DNA from: Laspinema palackyanum D2c
GTDB lineage: Bacteria; Cyanobacteriota; Cyanobacteriia; Cyanobacteriales; Laspinemataceae
Length of the DNA stretch: 64,000 nucleotides
Reading direction: 5' to 3'
Assembly (NCBI RefSeq): GCF_025370875.1
Contig: NZ_JAMXFD010000025.1
Coordinates: 38,057-102,056, forward strand
Shown piece by piece: positions 44,782 to 54,042 of the stretch. Made by a program: the position numbers and the translations under genes. The notes under the pieces were generated by a model. That model saw only the letters and a program-made list of their open reading frames with translations, was not told the origin of the DNA and made no database searches. The number at the start of each line of letters is the position of its first letter. The stretch's first letter is position 1.

Positions 44782-45732
44782 ATGAATGCGATCGCCGAAT
44801 TTAAAGGTGAACTCGCCGCCCTGAGTGCGGCATTATTATGGGCAGTTGTTTCCGTGGTTTACGGTTACCTCGGCCAAAAAATTCCGCCGATGCTGCTCAA
44901 TTTAAGCAAAGGAGTCGTGGCGATCGCCCTGCTGCTGCTTACCCTCTTCCTGCGCGACTTCCTGCTGCCTGCGATCGATTCCCCCGCCTTCCTCCCATCG
45001 CTGTCCCCTCCCTTCAATACCCTCAACGAGTTTGCCCTCCCCCTGTTCCTGTTAATCCTCAGTGGCGCAATCGGCATTACTTTCGGAGATACAGTGTTTT
45101 TTGCCGCCCTCAATCAACTCGGCGCAAGGCGTACTCTTCTAATTCACACCTTGGCACCCCCTTTCACTGCCTTACTCGCCATCCTCTTTTTAGGGGAACA
45201 ACTCACCCTGATCGCCTGGGGGGGGATGCTGATCACGATTATTGGCGTTGCTTGGACGATTGCCGAACGGGTTTCCGGCACCAACAGCACCACCCCCCTG
45301 CTCCCTGGAGTCAGTTTGGGATTGCTGGCGGCCCTTGCTCAGGCAGTGGGGGCGGTCCTCTCTCGTGCTGCCCTCGCACAAACGGCGATCGACCCCTTAT
45401 GGAGTACCTTGATTCGCTTATTAGCAGGAGTCTCCCTCTTGCTTCTGTGGATGTTATGGAAACAGGGTCGCCAGGTCCTCACGGGATTAGGGTCGCAACG
45501 TCTGTTGGCGATCGTGTTCATCACTTCTTTTTTTAGCACCTATCTCGGGATTTGGTTGCAGCAGATTTCCCTCAAATTCGCTCCCGCAGGCATCGCCCAA
45601 ACCCTGAGCTCCACCAGTCCAATCTTTGTTTTACCCCTGGCGATCGCCCTCGGGGAATTTATCAGCATTCGTGCCATTCTTGGTGCCGTTGTCTCTCTTG
45701 TTGGAATTGCCCTCTTGTTCCTCTGGCGCTAA
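44782..45732 (+). CDS. EamA/DMT-family transporter
   Basis: A 316-residue membrane protein with about ten hydrophobic segments in two five-helix halves, the 10-TMS drug/metabolite transporter (EamA) plan: first half ELAALSAALLWAVVSVVYGY, second half from VSLGLLAALAQAVGAVLSRA. ATG 44782 is used; a TTG nine bases upstream is less likely. Typical late motif FTALLAILFLGEQLTLIAWGG and a matching repeat (LSSTSPIFVLPLAIALGE). Substrate unknown. The upstream CIRCE suggests heat-shock control, which would be unusual for this family. Confidence 0.92.
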   Translation: MNAIAEFKGELAALSAALLWAVVSVVYGYLGQKIPPMLLNLSKGVVAIALLLLTLFLRDFLLPAIDSPAFLPSLSPPFNTLNEFALPLFLLILSGAIGITFGDTVFFAALNQLGARRTLLIHTLAPPFTALLAILFLGEQLTLIAWGGMLITIIGVAWTIAERVSGTNSTTPLLPGVSLGLLAALAQAVGAVLSRAALAQTAIDPLWSTLIRLLAGVSLLLLWMLWKQGRQVLTGLGSQRLLAIVFITSFFSTYLGIWLQQISLKFAPAGIAQTLSSTSPIFVLPLAIALGEFISIRAILGAVVSLVGIALLFLWR

Positions 45733-45754
45733 TCTCACCCAAATTCCCAACCAT

Positions 45755-45829
45755 CGCGACTTTTTTTTCACCAACCCCTAGACGGATTATTTTTTTTGTG
45801 ATATTATAAAAGCGATAAGGAAGAACTAT
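45755..45829. repeat. Dispersed repeat, partial copy a
   Basis: Shares CGCGACTTTTTTTT, CCCCTAGAC, a T-run, GTGATA and GATAAGGAAGAACTAT with the two longer copies at 46332 and 46494. It runs up to the promoter side of the DUF4087 gene and may supply its ribosome-site-like AAGGAAGAA. Confidence 0.75.
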
Positions 45830-45867
45830 GTTGCAATATTATCAAGTTGGTACAAAATCTCACAACT

Positions 45868-46227
45868 ATGCAAAAAATTGGATGGGTTATCCTTGCGTTA
45901 ATTTCCACCACACTTCCTGCCACTGCAACCGAACTCCGATGTGGTTGGCTGAAAAATCCCACCCCCGCAAACTGGTTGCTAACAGATAGAGATACCACCT
46001 GGACTATTGGAGCCCAGGGTGGATATCAAGCACAAGGGATGGAAAATATTCCGAGCCTCAGTGCCGAAGAATTTGTTAGGACTAACGGTTATTATGGATA
46101 CGGTTGCGCCTGTTTAGAAGTAGTCACCGATAGCCAACGTCAAAGAATTGTTCGGATTGAAGGTGGTGAAGCCCTAGAGTTGAACGTTTGCAGCACTGAT
46201 CCAGATTTACCCGCCGTTCGTCGGTAA
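45868..46227 (+). CDS. DUF4087-family secreted protein
   Basis: A 119-residue protein with a signal peptide (MQKIGWVILALISTTLPATA) and the DUF4087 body: LRCGWLKNPTPANWLLTDRD, then GAQGGYQAQGM and NGYYGYGCACLEV. Four conserved Cys (CGW, CAC and NVC) could form disulfides outside the cytoplasm. Function unknown. ATG 45868 is chosen over a GTG 21 bases upstream because it starts the signal peptide. Confidence 0.85.
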   Translation: MQKIGWVILALISTTLPATATELRCGWLKNPTPANWLLTDRDTTWTIGAQGGYQAQGMENIPSLSAEEFVRTNGYYGYGCACLEVVTDSQRQRIVRIEGGEALELNVCSTDPDLPAVRR

Positions 46228-46331
46228 CATTTCTCAGTCTCTTGCCATCACACCTGATTGGACAGCATCCAAAAACGCGATCGCATCCGTAGAAAAAGCA
46301 AACTTCGCGGCATCGATGCCCAGAGGCAATC

Positions 46332-46465
46332 CGCGACTTTTTTTTCTGAACCTCCTAGACAATTCGATTTTTTTGTGATAAGATAAAATTGATAAGGAAG
46401 AACTATCTTGTACGGCATAATTCAAGACAGATTTCCATTGTATAATTATATCAAAAATTGTCAAG
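46332..46465. repeat. 134-base dispersed repeat, copy b
   Basis: Nearly identical to copy c 162 bases downstream. Its minus strand carries a promoter-like TTGACA, 16 bases, TACAAT at the right end and AGGAGG about 85 bases further on. The element may be a mobile promoter or leader. Confidence 0.85.
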
Positions 46466-46493
46466 TTGAGAAAGTCCGATTTAAACAAAAAAT

Positions 46494-46627
46494 CGCGACT
46501 TTTTTTTCTTAAACCCCTAGACAATTCGATTTTTTTGTGATAAGATAAAACTGATAAGGAAGAACTATCTTGTACGGCATAATTCAAGACAGATTTCCAT
46601 TGTATAATTATATCAAAAATTGTCAAG
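46494..46627. repeat. 134-base dispersed repeat, copy c
   Basis: Tandem partner of copy b, only a handful of changes apart. The 28 bases between them are unrelated. Together with copy b it fills most of the gap between the DUF4087 gene and the O-methyltransferase gene. Confidence 0.85.
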
Positions 46628-46701
46628 GGTGGCGCAAAAATATTTTATCTATTTTTTTAGAGCCTTGACCCGCTTTCTGGCCTGAAAACGGGCGATCGCA
46701 C

Positions 46702-47364
46702 TTACCGCTTGAGGGCCAGGGTGAGTCCGTCGGCGATCGGCACCACACTCAACGAGATCCGTTCATCCTGGACTAACTTAGCATTTAAGGCTCGAATCGC
46801 TTCCGTATTGGCATCCTCAACCATTGGGTCCGCAACTTGACCCCCCCACAAAACATTATCAATCGCAATTAACCCGCCAACCCGAACCAGTTGCAGAACA
46901 CGTTCGTAATAGTTATCGTAGTTTTGCTTATCCGCATCGATAAAGGCAAAATCAAAAGTACCCGCCTCTCCAGATTCAATCAGGCGATCGAGGGTTTCCA
47001 ATGCCGGAGCGATTCGCAAATCAATTTTATCCGCCACCCCTGCCGCCTGCCAATAGGGGCGCGCCATTGCCGTATAATCTTCGCTAATATCGCAAGCGAC
47101 AATTTTACCCTGGGGCGGGAGAGCTAAAGCCACCGCCAAGCTACTGTAGCCGGTAAAGACCCCGATTTCCAGGGTTTTGGTGGCCCCGAGTAATTGCACC
47201 AACAGGGCCATAAATTGACCTTGTTCCGGTGCAATTTGCATTTGCGACAATGGATGAGCGGCGGTTTCCTCTCGTAAAGAGCGCAGAATGTCCGATTCGC
47301 GCCCAGAAACTGAGAGGAAATAGTTGTGGAGGCGATCGTCTAATCCCAAGGTTTTTTTAGTCAT
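46702..47364 (-). CDS. Class I SAM-dependent O-methyltransferase (CCoAOMT-like)
   Basis: A 220-residue enzyme of the Methyltransf_3 / caffeoyl-CoA O-methyltransferase family. SAM motif I is LEIGVFTGYSSLA (about 66), the metal-binding DADK motif is in FAFIDADKQNY, and IAIDNVLWGG carries the second ligands. The length and start (LDDRLHNYFLSVSGRE) fit the bacterial catechol O-methyltransferase group. It would methylate a catechol-type hydroxyl with Mg; the natural substrate is unknown. It stands alone, divergent from the lipoprotein gene 73 bases away. Confidence 0.93.
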   Translation of the reverse strand: MTKKTLGLDDRLHNYFLSVSGRESDILRSLREETAAHPLSQMQIAPEQGQFMALLVQLLGATKTLEIGVFTGYSSLAVALALPPQGKIVACDISEDYTAMARPYWQAAGVADKIDLRIAPALETLDRLIESGEAGTFDFAFIDADKQNYDNYYERVLQLVRVGGLIAIDNVLWGGQVADPMVEDANTEAIRALNAKLVQDERISLSVVPIADGLTLALKR

Positions 47365-47437
47365 GGTTAGAGAGTGTTAAAGATGGAGTGTCAAAACGGG
47401 AATAGATCTATAGTAGAGACTAAAAGGGGAGGTTAAC

Positions 47438-47914
47438 ATGAGTGGCATCCATATTAAACCAATATTGAGAGCGATCGCTCTGACCCTTTTAATCGGGTTA
47501 TTGAGTGGCTGTAGCATTAATTTAAGTCTCACCGGATTTCAGCCCACGCAAGAAGTCGTGCAACGGGCGATCGCCTTGGAACTGAGTCAAAACAAAGCCG
47601 AACTCCGCAAGCATCTTTCTCAGCATGGGCAATCGGAGAATCCGATCCCCAGCTATGAAGTCAATCGGGTGGAGATTTGGGAACAAGACCCTTTGAAAAT
47701 TGATGGTCTGTTGGCTTACCATATCCAAGGTACTTATAACCTGACCATTCAACTCCCCGAAAAACGGGTAACCGATCGCAAGAATAACTTTGACCTCTAT
47801 TTGCAACGGCAGGCAGAAGGAAAAACCTGGCGGATTGCTAAACCCACAGGGACTGATGAACAGGATCATCAAACTTGGGCGACTTATTTGATTAAGCCCC
47901 CAGGTTATATGTAA
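47438..47914 (+). CDS. Lipoprotein of unknown function
   Basis: A 158-residue protein with a lipoprotein signal: basic start, hydrophobic AIALTLLIGLL and lipobox LSGC (Cys about 28). The mature part has EVVQRAIALELSQNKAELRKHL followed by beta-rich segments (YHIQGTYNLTIQLPEKRV). No domain is recognised; similar small lipoproteins are known from cyanobacteria. GGGGAGG precedes the ATG. Confidence 0.82.
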   Translation: MSGIHIKPILRAIALTLLIGLLSGCSINLSLTGFQPTQEVVQRAIALELSQNKAELRKHLSQHGQSENPIPSYEVNRVEIWEQDPLKIDGLLAYHIQGTYNLTIQLPEKRVTDRKNNFDLYLQRQAEGKTWRIAKPTGTDEQDHQTWATYLIKPPGYM

Positions 47915-47935
47915 AGAAACGCCGATATAGACTCC

Positions 47936-49477
47936 CTATAACTCCTGGATCCATTGACATAAATCCCAGTGAAATTGGAGTTTGAGCGGGTCCGGTTGAA
48001 ATTCCGGGGCAGTCGCCTCCCGGAGGAGTTTGCCGTGGTATTCGGCATAACAAGTTTCCCGTAATTGGGGAGAAAACAGCATCGTCAGGGATTCGGGTTC
48101 GATCGCCAGCAAATACAGGTCAAACAGCGTATGAATATCCGATCGCAACAGTAACCCCGAAGAAGGATGAGTGGAAGGATTGCGATCATTAGATTTGAGG
48201 TAAACCGCTTCTAAAACAGGTTCGGCATTGCAACCCGTGACGGCACAACAGCCATTGTATGCAGCGAGGAGATTTTGCCGGAATTCCCCAGGACCACGGC
48301 GATGAGAAATGGCGATACTCGCGCTGTAAAGATATCGATGCTTCCCCAAAGGTATCCCCTCTTCTAGGAGGGACCGAATCCCGGGGTCCTTCGAGTGTAA
48401 ACCCTTACCATTTTCTGGTGGCAAGGGAGGAATTAGCACAGGTAAGGGGTCTGGAGTCAGCGGGAACTCAGGCCCTGGGGATTTTAAAGGAGATCGCCTT
48501 GTGGCGGCAGCGGGCAATCCTTCCGGTGACCCCCCAACCGTACCCCCCGACAAAGATGATCGCGAGGTTGTGGAGTAACCATTGGCAATTTCCAGTAAAT
48601 CTTGTTTCGTTTGATTCGTCCTCGGTTCAACCGGGGAAGTTGGGGCAATCTCCGAGGGATGCCGATGATCGGGAAGCGAACCATTCGGCAGCAGCACTTG
48701 TTGTAAGGGGTCTCCATTCGGCAACCTTGCCCCCTTCAGATTGGCCCCCTTAAAAGAAACTCCCAGCATATTCTCGATCGCTGGCAACTTGGCATCAGTC
48801 AAATTGGCCCCATCGAAATTGCTCCCAAACAACTTAGCATCGGTCAAATTAGCCCCTTGCAGAGAAGCTTGGTTGAAATTGGCCCGGGTCAAATTGGCCC
48901 CCATGAGGTTTGCCTGTTCCAGAGTTGCCCCTTGTAAATTGGCCCCTTCCAGATTCGCCCCCGTCAGATTCGCCCGGGTGAGGTTCGCTTCTTGCAGTTT
49001 CCCCCGTTGAATATCGGAATCGGATAAATCCGCATCCTGGAGCATTGCCACCCGCAAATCCACCCCATTCAGGTTCGCCTTATCCAGATTGGCATCTTGA
49101 AACTTAGCCAAACGCAGACAAGCATCGCGGAGATTGGCAAACGAGAGATTGCCCTTAATCACCGTTGCCCCTTGAAGATTGGCTTCACTCAAGTCCGCCC
49201 ATTGTAAACAAGCCCCTTTCAGATTCGCCTCTTTCAGGTTGGCTTTGTGCAGAACTGCATCAGACAGGTTCGCTTTTTGGAGGTCCGCCCAAGACAGATT
49301 AGCCCCTTTGAGATTGGCCCCCTGGAGTTCGCCCCAGCGAATATAGGCCCCCTGGAGGTCCGCTTCTTGGAGATTAATCCGCTTGAATTCTAAGCCACTA
49401 AAATCTGCATTTTTAAAGTTTCTACGCCCCTCTGCATAAAAGTGGATGACATCTTTTAAGCTGATTTTATCCCCCAT
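47936..49477 (-). CDS. Pentapeptide-repeat protein fused to an HNH-endonuclease-like domain
   Basis: A 513-residue fusion. The cap IHFYAEGRRNFKNADF and about 45 pentapeptide repeats fill residues 5-255. A low-complexity Pro/Ser linker (260-370) contains a repeat-derived stretch (LTPDPLPVLIPPLPPE). The C-terminus is an HNH_2-like domain: FRQNLLAAYNGCCAVTGC, then LEAVYLK and GLLLRSDIHTLFDLYLL. In relatives the middle motif is EAAHI, supplying the first His; here it is Tyr (Y426), while the later DIHTLFD His is kept. Metal-dependent nuclease activity is therefore doubtful. The combination of a DNA-mimic-like helix with a nuclease fold suggests a DNA-binding or regulatory role. Confidence 0.85.
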   Translation of the reverse strand: MGDKISLKDVIHFYAEGRRNFKNADFSGLEFKRINLQEADLQGAYIRWGELQGANLKGANLSWADLQKANLSDAVLHKANLKEANLKGACLQWADLSEANLQGATVIKGNLSFANLRDACLRLAKFQDANLDKANLNGVDLRVAMLQDADLSDSDIQRGKLQEANLTRANLTGANLEGANLQGATLEQANLMGANLTRANFNQASLQGANLTDAKLFGSNFDGANLTDAKLPAIENMLGVSFKGANLKGARLPNGDPLQQVLLPNGSLPDHRHPSEIAPTSPVEPRTNQTKQDLLEIANGYSTTSRSSLSGGTVGGSPEGLPAAATRRSPLKSPGPEFPLTPDPLPVLIPPLPPENGKGLHSKDPGIRSLLEEGIPLGKHRYLYSASIAISHRRGPGEFRQNLLAAYNGCCAVTGCNAEPVLEAVYLKSNDRNPSTHPSSGLLLRSDIHTLFDLYLLAIEPESLTMLFSPQLRETCYAEYHGKLLREATAPEFQPDPLKLQFHWDLCQWIQEL

Positions 49478-49645
49478 ATCCCTAGTCCCCCTTCTTCGTT
49501 CTCATTATGAATTGTTTTGAAGAAAATGTTGAGGACCTGTCCTGATTTGTAGAAGGGGATGGGGCCCGAACGGATGAGAGTCGGGTTGGGAATGCCCAGA
49601 TTACTCTCATCCGGGTTGGTGTAGAGTTGAGGGTTTAAAGTTGGG

Positions 49646-51019
49646 TTACAACAAACCCGAGGATTCATACAGTCGTCGCAATAGGGCCAAAATTTTCTGA
49701 CCATACTGGAGATCGGCGGCCCAGCGACCACTGAGTTGTTCCAGTAAAGGGGCGATGCCACGGGCGACAAAGCGAAAGCGTGGATCAACCTGTTCCATGA
49801 CCAAAGGTTCAATACTGGCGTAGGCTTTCAAATGTTGAATATGGGCGCGGACCCCAATCCGAGCGCTAGGGAAAGAAGCAGCAGTATTGCCCCCACCCAC
49901 GGAACCCAAACCCGCAAAATTGTTTTGGGTGGGTTGAATTTCCCCATTAAAGCGCAGAAAGTTCGTTTCCAAACACATTTGACAGAAGGCGATATCGTAA
50001 TTGATGCCTTCGATCGCCGCTTCTTCCCGATAGAGTTTGGGAAGGTCCGGGAACTGGACGATCGCCTGGGGATTGTTGCCTTTTAGAAAGACAATCAGTT
50101 GCACTTCTGAGGTGTTGCCATGTCCAACAATGCGATCGAGATAGCCCGGACAAATTTGTAAAATTGAGCGCAACAGCACCGTGCGCGTCCCCCCATCCCA
50201 CCCGACCGAGATATTATGTTCCCGCAACTCAATCGCCCGAACATATACTATATTTCGATAGGTGACCCGACGAACCGTTGCATTAGTGGACAGGTTCACT
50301 TTAAAACTATCCGCCACATCAATGGGGATAAAAGCATTCCCATTAATAATTACCCCCTGTTCGCCATAAATCTGCCCATTAATATTGATATTAATGGGGG
50401 GATAACTCGGGGGCCCCGAAGTGGAAGTCCCTGGAGGCACAGGGTCCGGCAGGGGGGTCCCAGTAGCCCAAGCCAGTAGCCCTTCAGCGATGCCGATCGC
50501 AAAGTCCCGGCGACGATTTTGGAGCAAAGACCGGTCCTCGGGGTTGGTGAGAAAGCAGACTTCCATCAACAAAGAGGGGATAATCACCCAGCGATTAAAC
50601 GACAAATTGCCCAGGGCCGTTGCCGTATCCGGTTGAACCCCCCGATTGGGAAGCTGGGGAACTCGTCGCAGTAAACTTAGCAGCAGTTGTTCAGCATTTC
50701 GCTTGCGTTGGTCATTGTTGGTAATGTAGTAGACGCTGGCTCCACGGCCCGTCGGGTTCGCAAAGGCATTGGCATGGATTTCCAGGGCCACATCCCCAGC
50801 CCTTGCACGGCTGTTAATCCAGGAGATAGACTGACTCATGCTCAGGTTATCGGGAACCACTAAGACTTCTACCCCAGGACGCGATCGCAACTCCGCCACA
50901 ATTAAATCCCGCAGGAGAATCATTTCCCGCGCTTCCGTCGTTCCTCCCGCCATCACCCCCGGATCGAGTGCCCCATTCTCATAACCCCCGTGACCGGCTG
51001 AAATAAAAATTCTGCCCAT
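49646..51019 (-). CDS. N-acetylmuramoyl-L-alanine amidase with C-terminal glucosaminidase-type domain
   Basis: A 457-residue cell-wall hydrolase. Residues 1-190 are Amidase_3: zinc ligands in ISAGHGGYENG, in EIHANA and Glu in LLMEVCFLTN. The middle (INININGQIYGEQGVIING) resembles a copper-amine-oxidase-N-like binding module often found in amidases. Residues 300-457 resemble an endo-beta-N-acetylglucosaminidase (LETNFLRFNGE, then NNFAGLGSVGGG), catalytic Glu probably in CLETNF. No signal peptide is visible, so export is unclear. It would cleave both peptide-sugar and sugar-sugar bonds of peptidoglycan. Confidence 0.9.
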   Translation of the reverse strand: MGRIFISAGHGGYENGALDPGVMAGGTTEAREMILLRDLIVAELRSRPGVEVLVVPDNLSMSQSISWINSRARAGDVALEIHANAFANPTGRGASVYYITNNDQRKRNAEQLLLSLLRRVPQLPNRGVQPDTATALGNLSFNRWVIIPSLLMEVCFLTNPEDRSLLQNRRRDFAIGIAEGLLAWATGTPLPDPVPPGTSTSGPPSYPPINININGQIYGEQGVIINGNAFIPIDVADSFKVNLSTNATVRRVTYRNIVYVRAIELREHNISVGWDGGTRTVLLRSILQICPGYLDRIVGHGNTSEVQLIVFLKGNNPQAIVQFPDLPKLYREEAAIEGINYDIAFCQMCLETNFLRFNGEIQPTQNNFAGLGSVGGGNTAASFPSARIGVRAHIQHLKAYASIEPLVMEQVDPRFRFVARGIAPLLEQLSGRWAADLQYGQKILALLRRLYESSGLL

Positions 51020-51543
51020 ATTTCTAATTTAATCCTGTGCACCTGTTTCCATCTATCTTCATCAACTCCGGTAACCAATCGGTGATACTAGCACTATCAA
51101 AGCCAGTTAATATTGGATTTTTCGGGAGGGGGGTTCCTGAAGGGGTCTGTTCTGCCCTCTGCCGCCGAATTTGCGAATGGGTTGGAACCGTAGCATCAAG
51201 CTCAAATGATAAATTGCAGCGAAATCACGGATGCCATTAGGGTTCTCCAGGGTGTAATCTGGATCAAAAGGACTCAGATCCACCGGGGTGTCTTAGAAAA
51301 CATCCGGATCGGTTTGGGATCAGCAGAGTCGGTCTATCATTGATGGATGAAATGGCAGCTCGGTTTGCAGATAAAGCCAGGAACAGTTGAGAGAATCAAG
51401 ATGCAGTGGATCAAGTGCAGGAACGATCCCGAAGACCGGATCTCGATGCACCCGTACCGGCCAGATTGGGCCGGAAAATTACTGCCCCTAACCGACTCAA
51501 CCTGTGCCTGTTGGATCTCATCACGAGGAAAAGTATCGCAAAC
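51020..51543. other. Intergenic between amidase and histidine kinase
   Basis: 524 bases with no supported gene, RNA or repeat. The kinase frame stays open back to 51406, but the 46 codons before the chosen ATG look non-coding. Confidence 0.5.
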
Positions 51544-53766
51544 ATGGCTGAGTCTTTTACTATACACCTGAGTTCACCCGTTCTGAGGCCCGAATCCCCG
51601 GGTCGATTCATGCAAGAGTTCCACTGCGCTGATTTAGGGAGACAAATTGCCCAAATCCTCGTGACGCAAACCGAGACCGGGAGTGTGTTGCGCGGCATCC
51701 TGGAGTGGGTTGGCTCGTTGTTCCCCGCCGATTGTTGTCTGATGGTGGTTCGAGACCCCCAAGACCAATCTGTCCAGACCCAGATATGGCAATCTCCCAG
51801 CCCAAATGCGCCGTTCTTGCCCGAGGAATTGGCAACTCTGCAAGGAGTAAATTGGTTAGAAATCCTAGACGGTGCAAACCTGGTGGCGATTTCTGATCCC
51901 CAGGGCGCTTGGCGAGAGGTCTTAGGGGTGGGGGCCACAGCGGCGGTGCCCGTCGGCAGAGTCTTAGCCATCACCACCCGATTTCAGGGTGAGATTAACG
52001 GAGCCATTATTGTTATGCGTGGATGTCTTCGAGTCGCTGTGGAGGGAAGAAAGAGGGGATCAGCGGGGAGGGCCCGGTTGGAAAATCTGGAGCAATTTCA
52101 GGGTTCCTATTGGAGTTCTATGGAAATGATGAACCTCACGGCCCTGTCGGAACAAGTGGCGATCGCCTTCAATCAGGTCCTCCAGACTCAAGCAGTCGGG
52201 TCCCTAGAACAACAGGTTCGCCAGAAAGAAAAATATCAAACCCTGATCCACGAGCTCACGATCGCAATTCATCGCGGGGCCGATATTGAACGAATACTTC
52301 AGATGGCAATCCATAGTCTGGCTGAAACGTTGCAAGCCGATCGCGGTCGCATCCTGCTCTTAAAATATGCTGACCCCCTGTTTAAACCGGGCCTCCAGCC
52401 GAGCAACCGCATGGCTGCTTCCCGAGAGGGGGATTCCGAACGGCCCCCGGATTCGGCAGCCTCGCGCATTCCCAAAGCCAAAGTATCCGTTGTCTCTGAC
52501 AGTATCCCCCAAGCCCAAGAGGATTTGGAGTCTTTCACCCCCCTTGGAGAGGGCCAGTCCTCCGCTGCCCCGGGCGATCGCTCGTTTTGGTTGTCCGAAT
52601 GTTACTGGTGTCAGCAAGCCTTTTTAGCGGCCCCCAATTCCTTGGCGATCGCCGATCTCCGTTCCCTCCTCGCCCTCAATTCGGCGATCGGCACCTCCCC
52701 AATCTTCTCTCCAGAAACCATGCCCGCCCTCCTCACCTTTCCCTTGGTCGGGATTCCCAGTGCCGGATCCGGCCCAGGTAAGGTTTTGGGCTTTCTCGTC
52801 CTAGAACACAGTACACCCCGTCAATGGCAAGAGGAGGAACTCCGTCTCGTCGAATTAGTAGCGGCACAATTGAGCACCGCTATCCTTCACCGGCAAACCA
52901 TGCAGCAAGTTCAGGCATTGGTCGAAGAACGCACGGCTCAATTACAGCGCTCTTTGGACGTTCAAGCCAAACTCTATGAAAAAACCCGTCAGCAAATCGA
53001 CCAACTGCGCCAGTTAAACCAACTCAAGGACGAATTCCTCACCACCCTCTCCCACGAACTCAATACCCCCCTCACCAGCATGAAGGTCGCCATCCAGATG
53101 TTGCGGCAACCGGGAATTACCCCCGATCGCCAAACCCGCTATCTGGATATCCTAGAGTCGGAATGGCGCAGAGAAAGCAATTTAGTTCGCGATTTGCTCA
53201 AACTTCAGGAGTATGAGTCCAATCAAGCCACTATTCATGTCCAAAACCTCGACCTGAAACTGGTCCTCAACGACATCGCTAACTCGTTTCAGGACAAATT
53301 TGAGGAAAAGGGATTAAATCTCAGTTTGGACTTGCCCAAACGCGCCCCTAAAGGGATTGGCAAGAAATTTTTTAAACTCAACACCGATGCCGAAAGTTTC
53401 GAGCGGATCCTGCATGAACTGCTCACGAATGCCGGGAAATATTCCGACCCCGGGACTACGGTTTATTTACAAGCTGCTCACCAAATTGATTTACAACAAA
53501 ATCAAGTGATCGTGACCTTAACCAATACGGGTGCTGGCATCTCTCCCGAGGACCTCCCCCATATTTTTGAAAAGTTTCGGCGGGGTCAAGGGGTTACCCA
53601 ACAGGCGATCGGGGGTACCGGCTTAGGATTGGCCCTGGTTAAATGTTTGGTTCAGCACCTCAATGGCTCGATTACCGTCTCCAGTACCCCCATCAAAGAC
53701 TCCACCGTCTGGGAAACCTGCTTTACCCTGACCTTACCTCAGTTGGTGGACAATTCCCTGGTTTAG
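51544..53766 (+). CDS. GAF-domain sensor histidine kinase
   Basis: A 740-residue soluble kinase. ATG 51544 is chosen because it begins the ordered sequence (MAESFTIHLSS) with GAGGAAAAG about 10 bases upstream. Two GAF-like sensor regions lie at about 40-205 and 235-450, followed by a coiled coil. HisKA has LSHELNTPLTS with phospho-acceptor H504. HATPase_c has the N box ELLTNAGKYS, the G1 box GAGISPEDLPHIFEKF and the G2 box GGTGLGLALVK. No membrane segments, so it senses an internal signal, possibly through a GAF ligand or bilin (no clear bilin Cys). No response regulator is adjacent. Confidence 0.92.
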   Translation: MAESFTIHLSSPVLRPESPGRFMQEFHCADLGRQIAQILVTQTETGSVLRGILEWVGSLFPADCCLMVVRDPQDQSVQTQIWQSPSPNAPFLPEELATLQGVNWLEILDGANLVAISDPQGAWREVLGVGATAAVPVGRVLAITTRFQGEINGAIIVMRGCLRVAVEGRKRGSAGRARLENLEQFQGSYWSSMEMMNLTALSEQVAIAFNQVLQTQAVGSLEQQVRQKEKYQTLIHELTIAIHRGADIERILQMAIHSLAETLQADRGRILLLKYADPLFKPGLQPSNRMAASREGDSERPPDSAASRIPKAKVSVVSDSIPQAQEDLESFTPLGEGQSSAAPGDRSFWLSECYWCQQAFLAAPNSLAIADLRSLLALNSAIGTSPIFSPETMPALLTFPLVGIPSAGSGPGKVLGFLVLEHSTPRQWQEEELRLVELVAAQLSTAILHRQTMQQVQALVEERTAQLQRSLDVQAKLYEKTRQQIDQLRQLNQLKDEFLTTLSHELNTPLTSMKVAIQMLRQPGITPDRQTRYLDILESEWRRESNLVRDLLKLQEYESNQATIHVQNLDLKLVLNDIANSFQDKFEEKGLNLSLDLPKRAPKGIGKKFFKLNTDAESFERILHELLTNAGKYSDPGTTVYLQAAHQIDLQQNQVIVTLTNTGAGISPEDLPHIFEKFRRGQGVTQQAIGGTGLGLALVKCLVQHLNGSITVSSTPIKDSTVWETCFTLTLPQLVDNSLV

Positions 53767-53772
53767 TCCCCA

Positions 53773-53894
53773 GGGAAGAGACCTCTCCCCAAACCCCTGC
53801 CCTACGAGGGAAGGGGCTTTGATGCTCCCCCTTCCAGTGTTCCGGCCCCCCCTTCCCTCCTAGGGCAGGGGGCTGGGGGGTTAGGTCTCTTTCC
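53773..53894. mobile_element. Inverted-repeat element (MITE-like)
   Basis: Imperfect arms of about 45-55 bases: GGAAGAGACCTCTCCCC...CCTGCCCTACGAGGGAAGGGG on the left and its diverged complement on the right ending GGTCTCTTTCC. The left arm is related to the segment inside the Omp85-type gene at 40695. It lies just past the kinase stop. Confidence 0.8.
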
Positions 53895-54042
53895 CCCCAG
53901 GATGGCACTCCCCCTGACCCGATTTCATGTTTTAATAAAAGACAGTAGGGTGGACGATCGCCATCCGATGGCCTAGATCGTACAATTTGAGGTAAAGAAC
54001 TTGTCGCTTGTTCGGGGTGAATTCACATCGCTTGACCGAAAA

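Noticed and set aside
44838..45536. 232-codon frame overlapping the EamA gene
   Set aside because: Arg/Pro/His-rich sequence with no domain, in a different frame of a clear membrane protein gene.
46234..46626. 130-codon minus-strand frame with an internally repeated 54-residue segment
   Set aside because: It translates the two copies of the dispersed DNA repeat and an unrelated flank; no sensible start or domain. Kept as repeats only.
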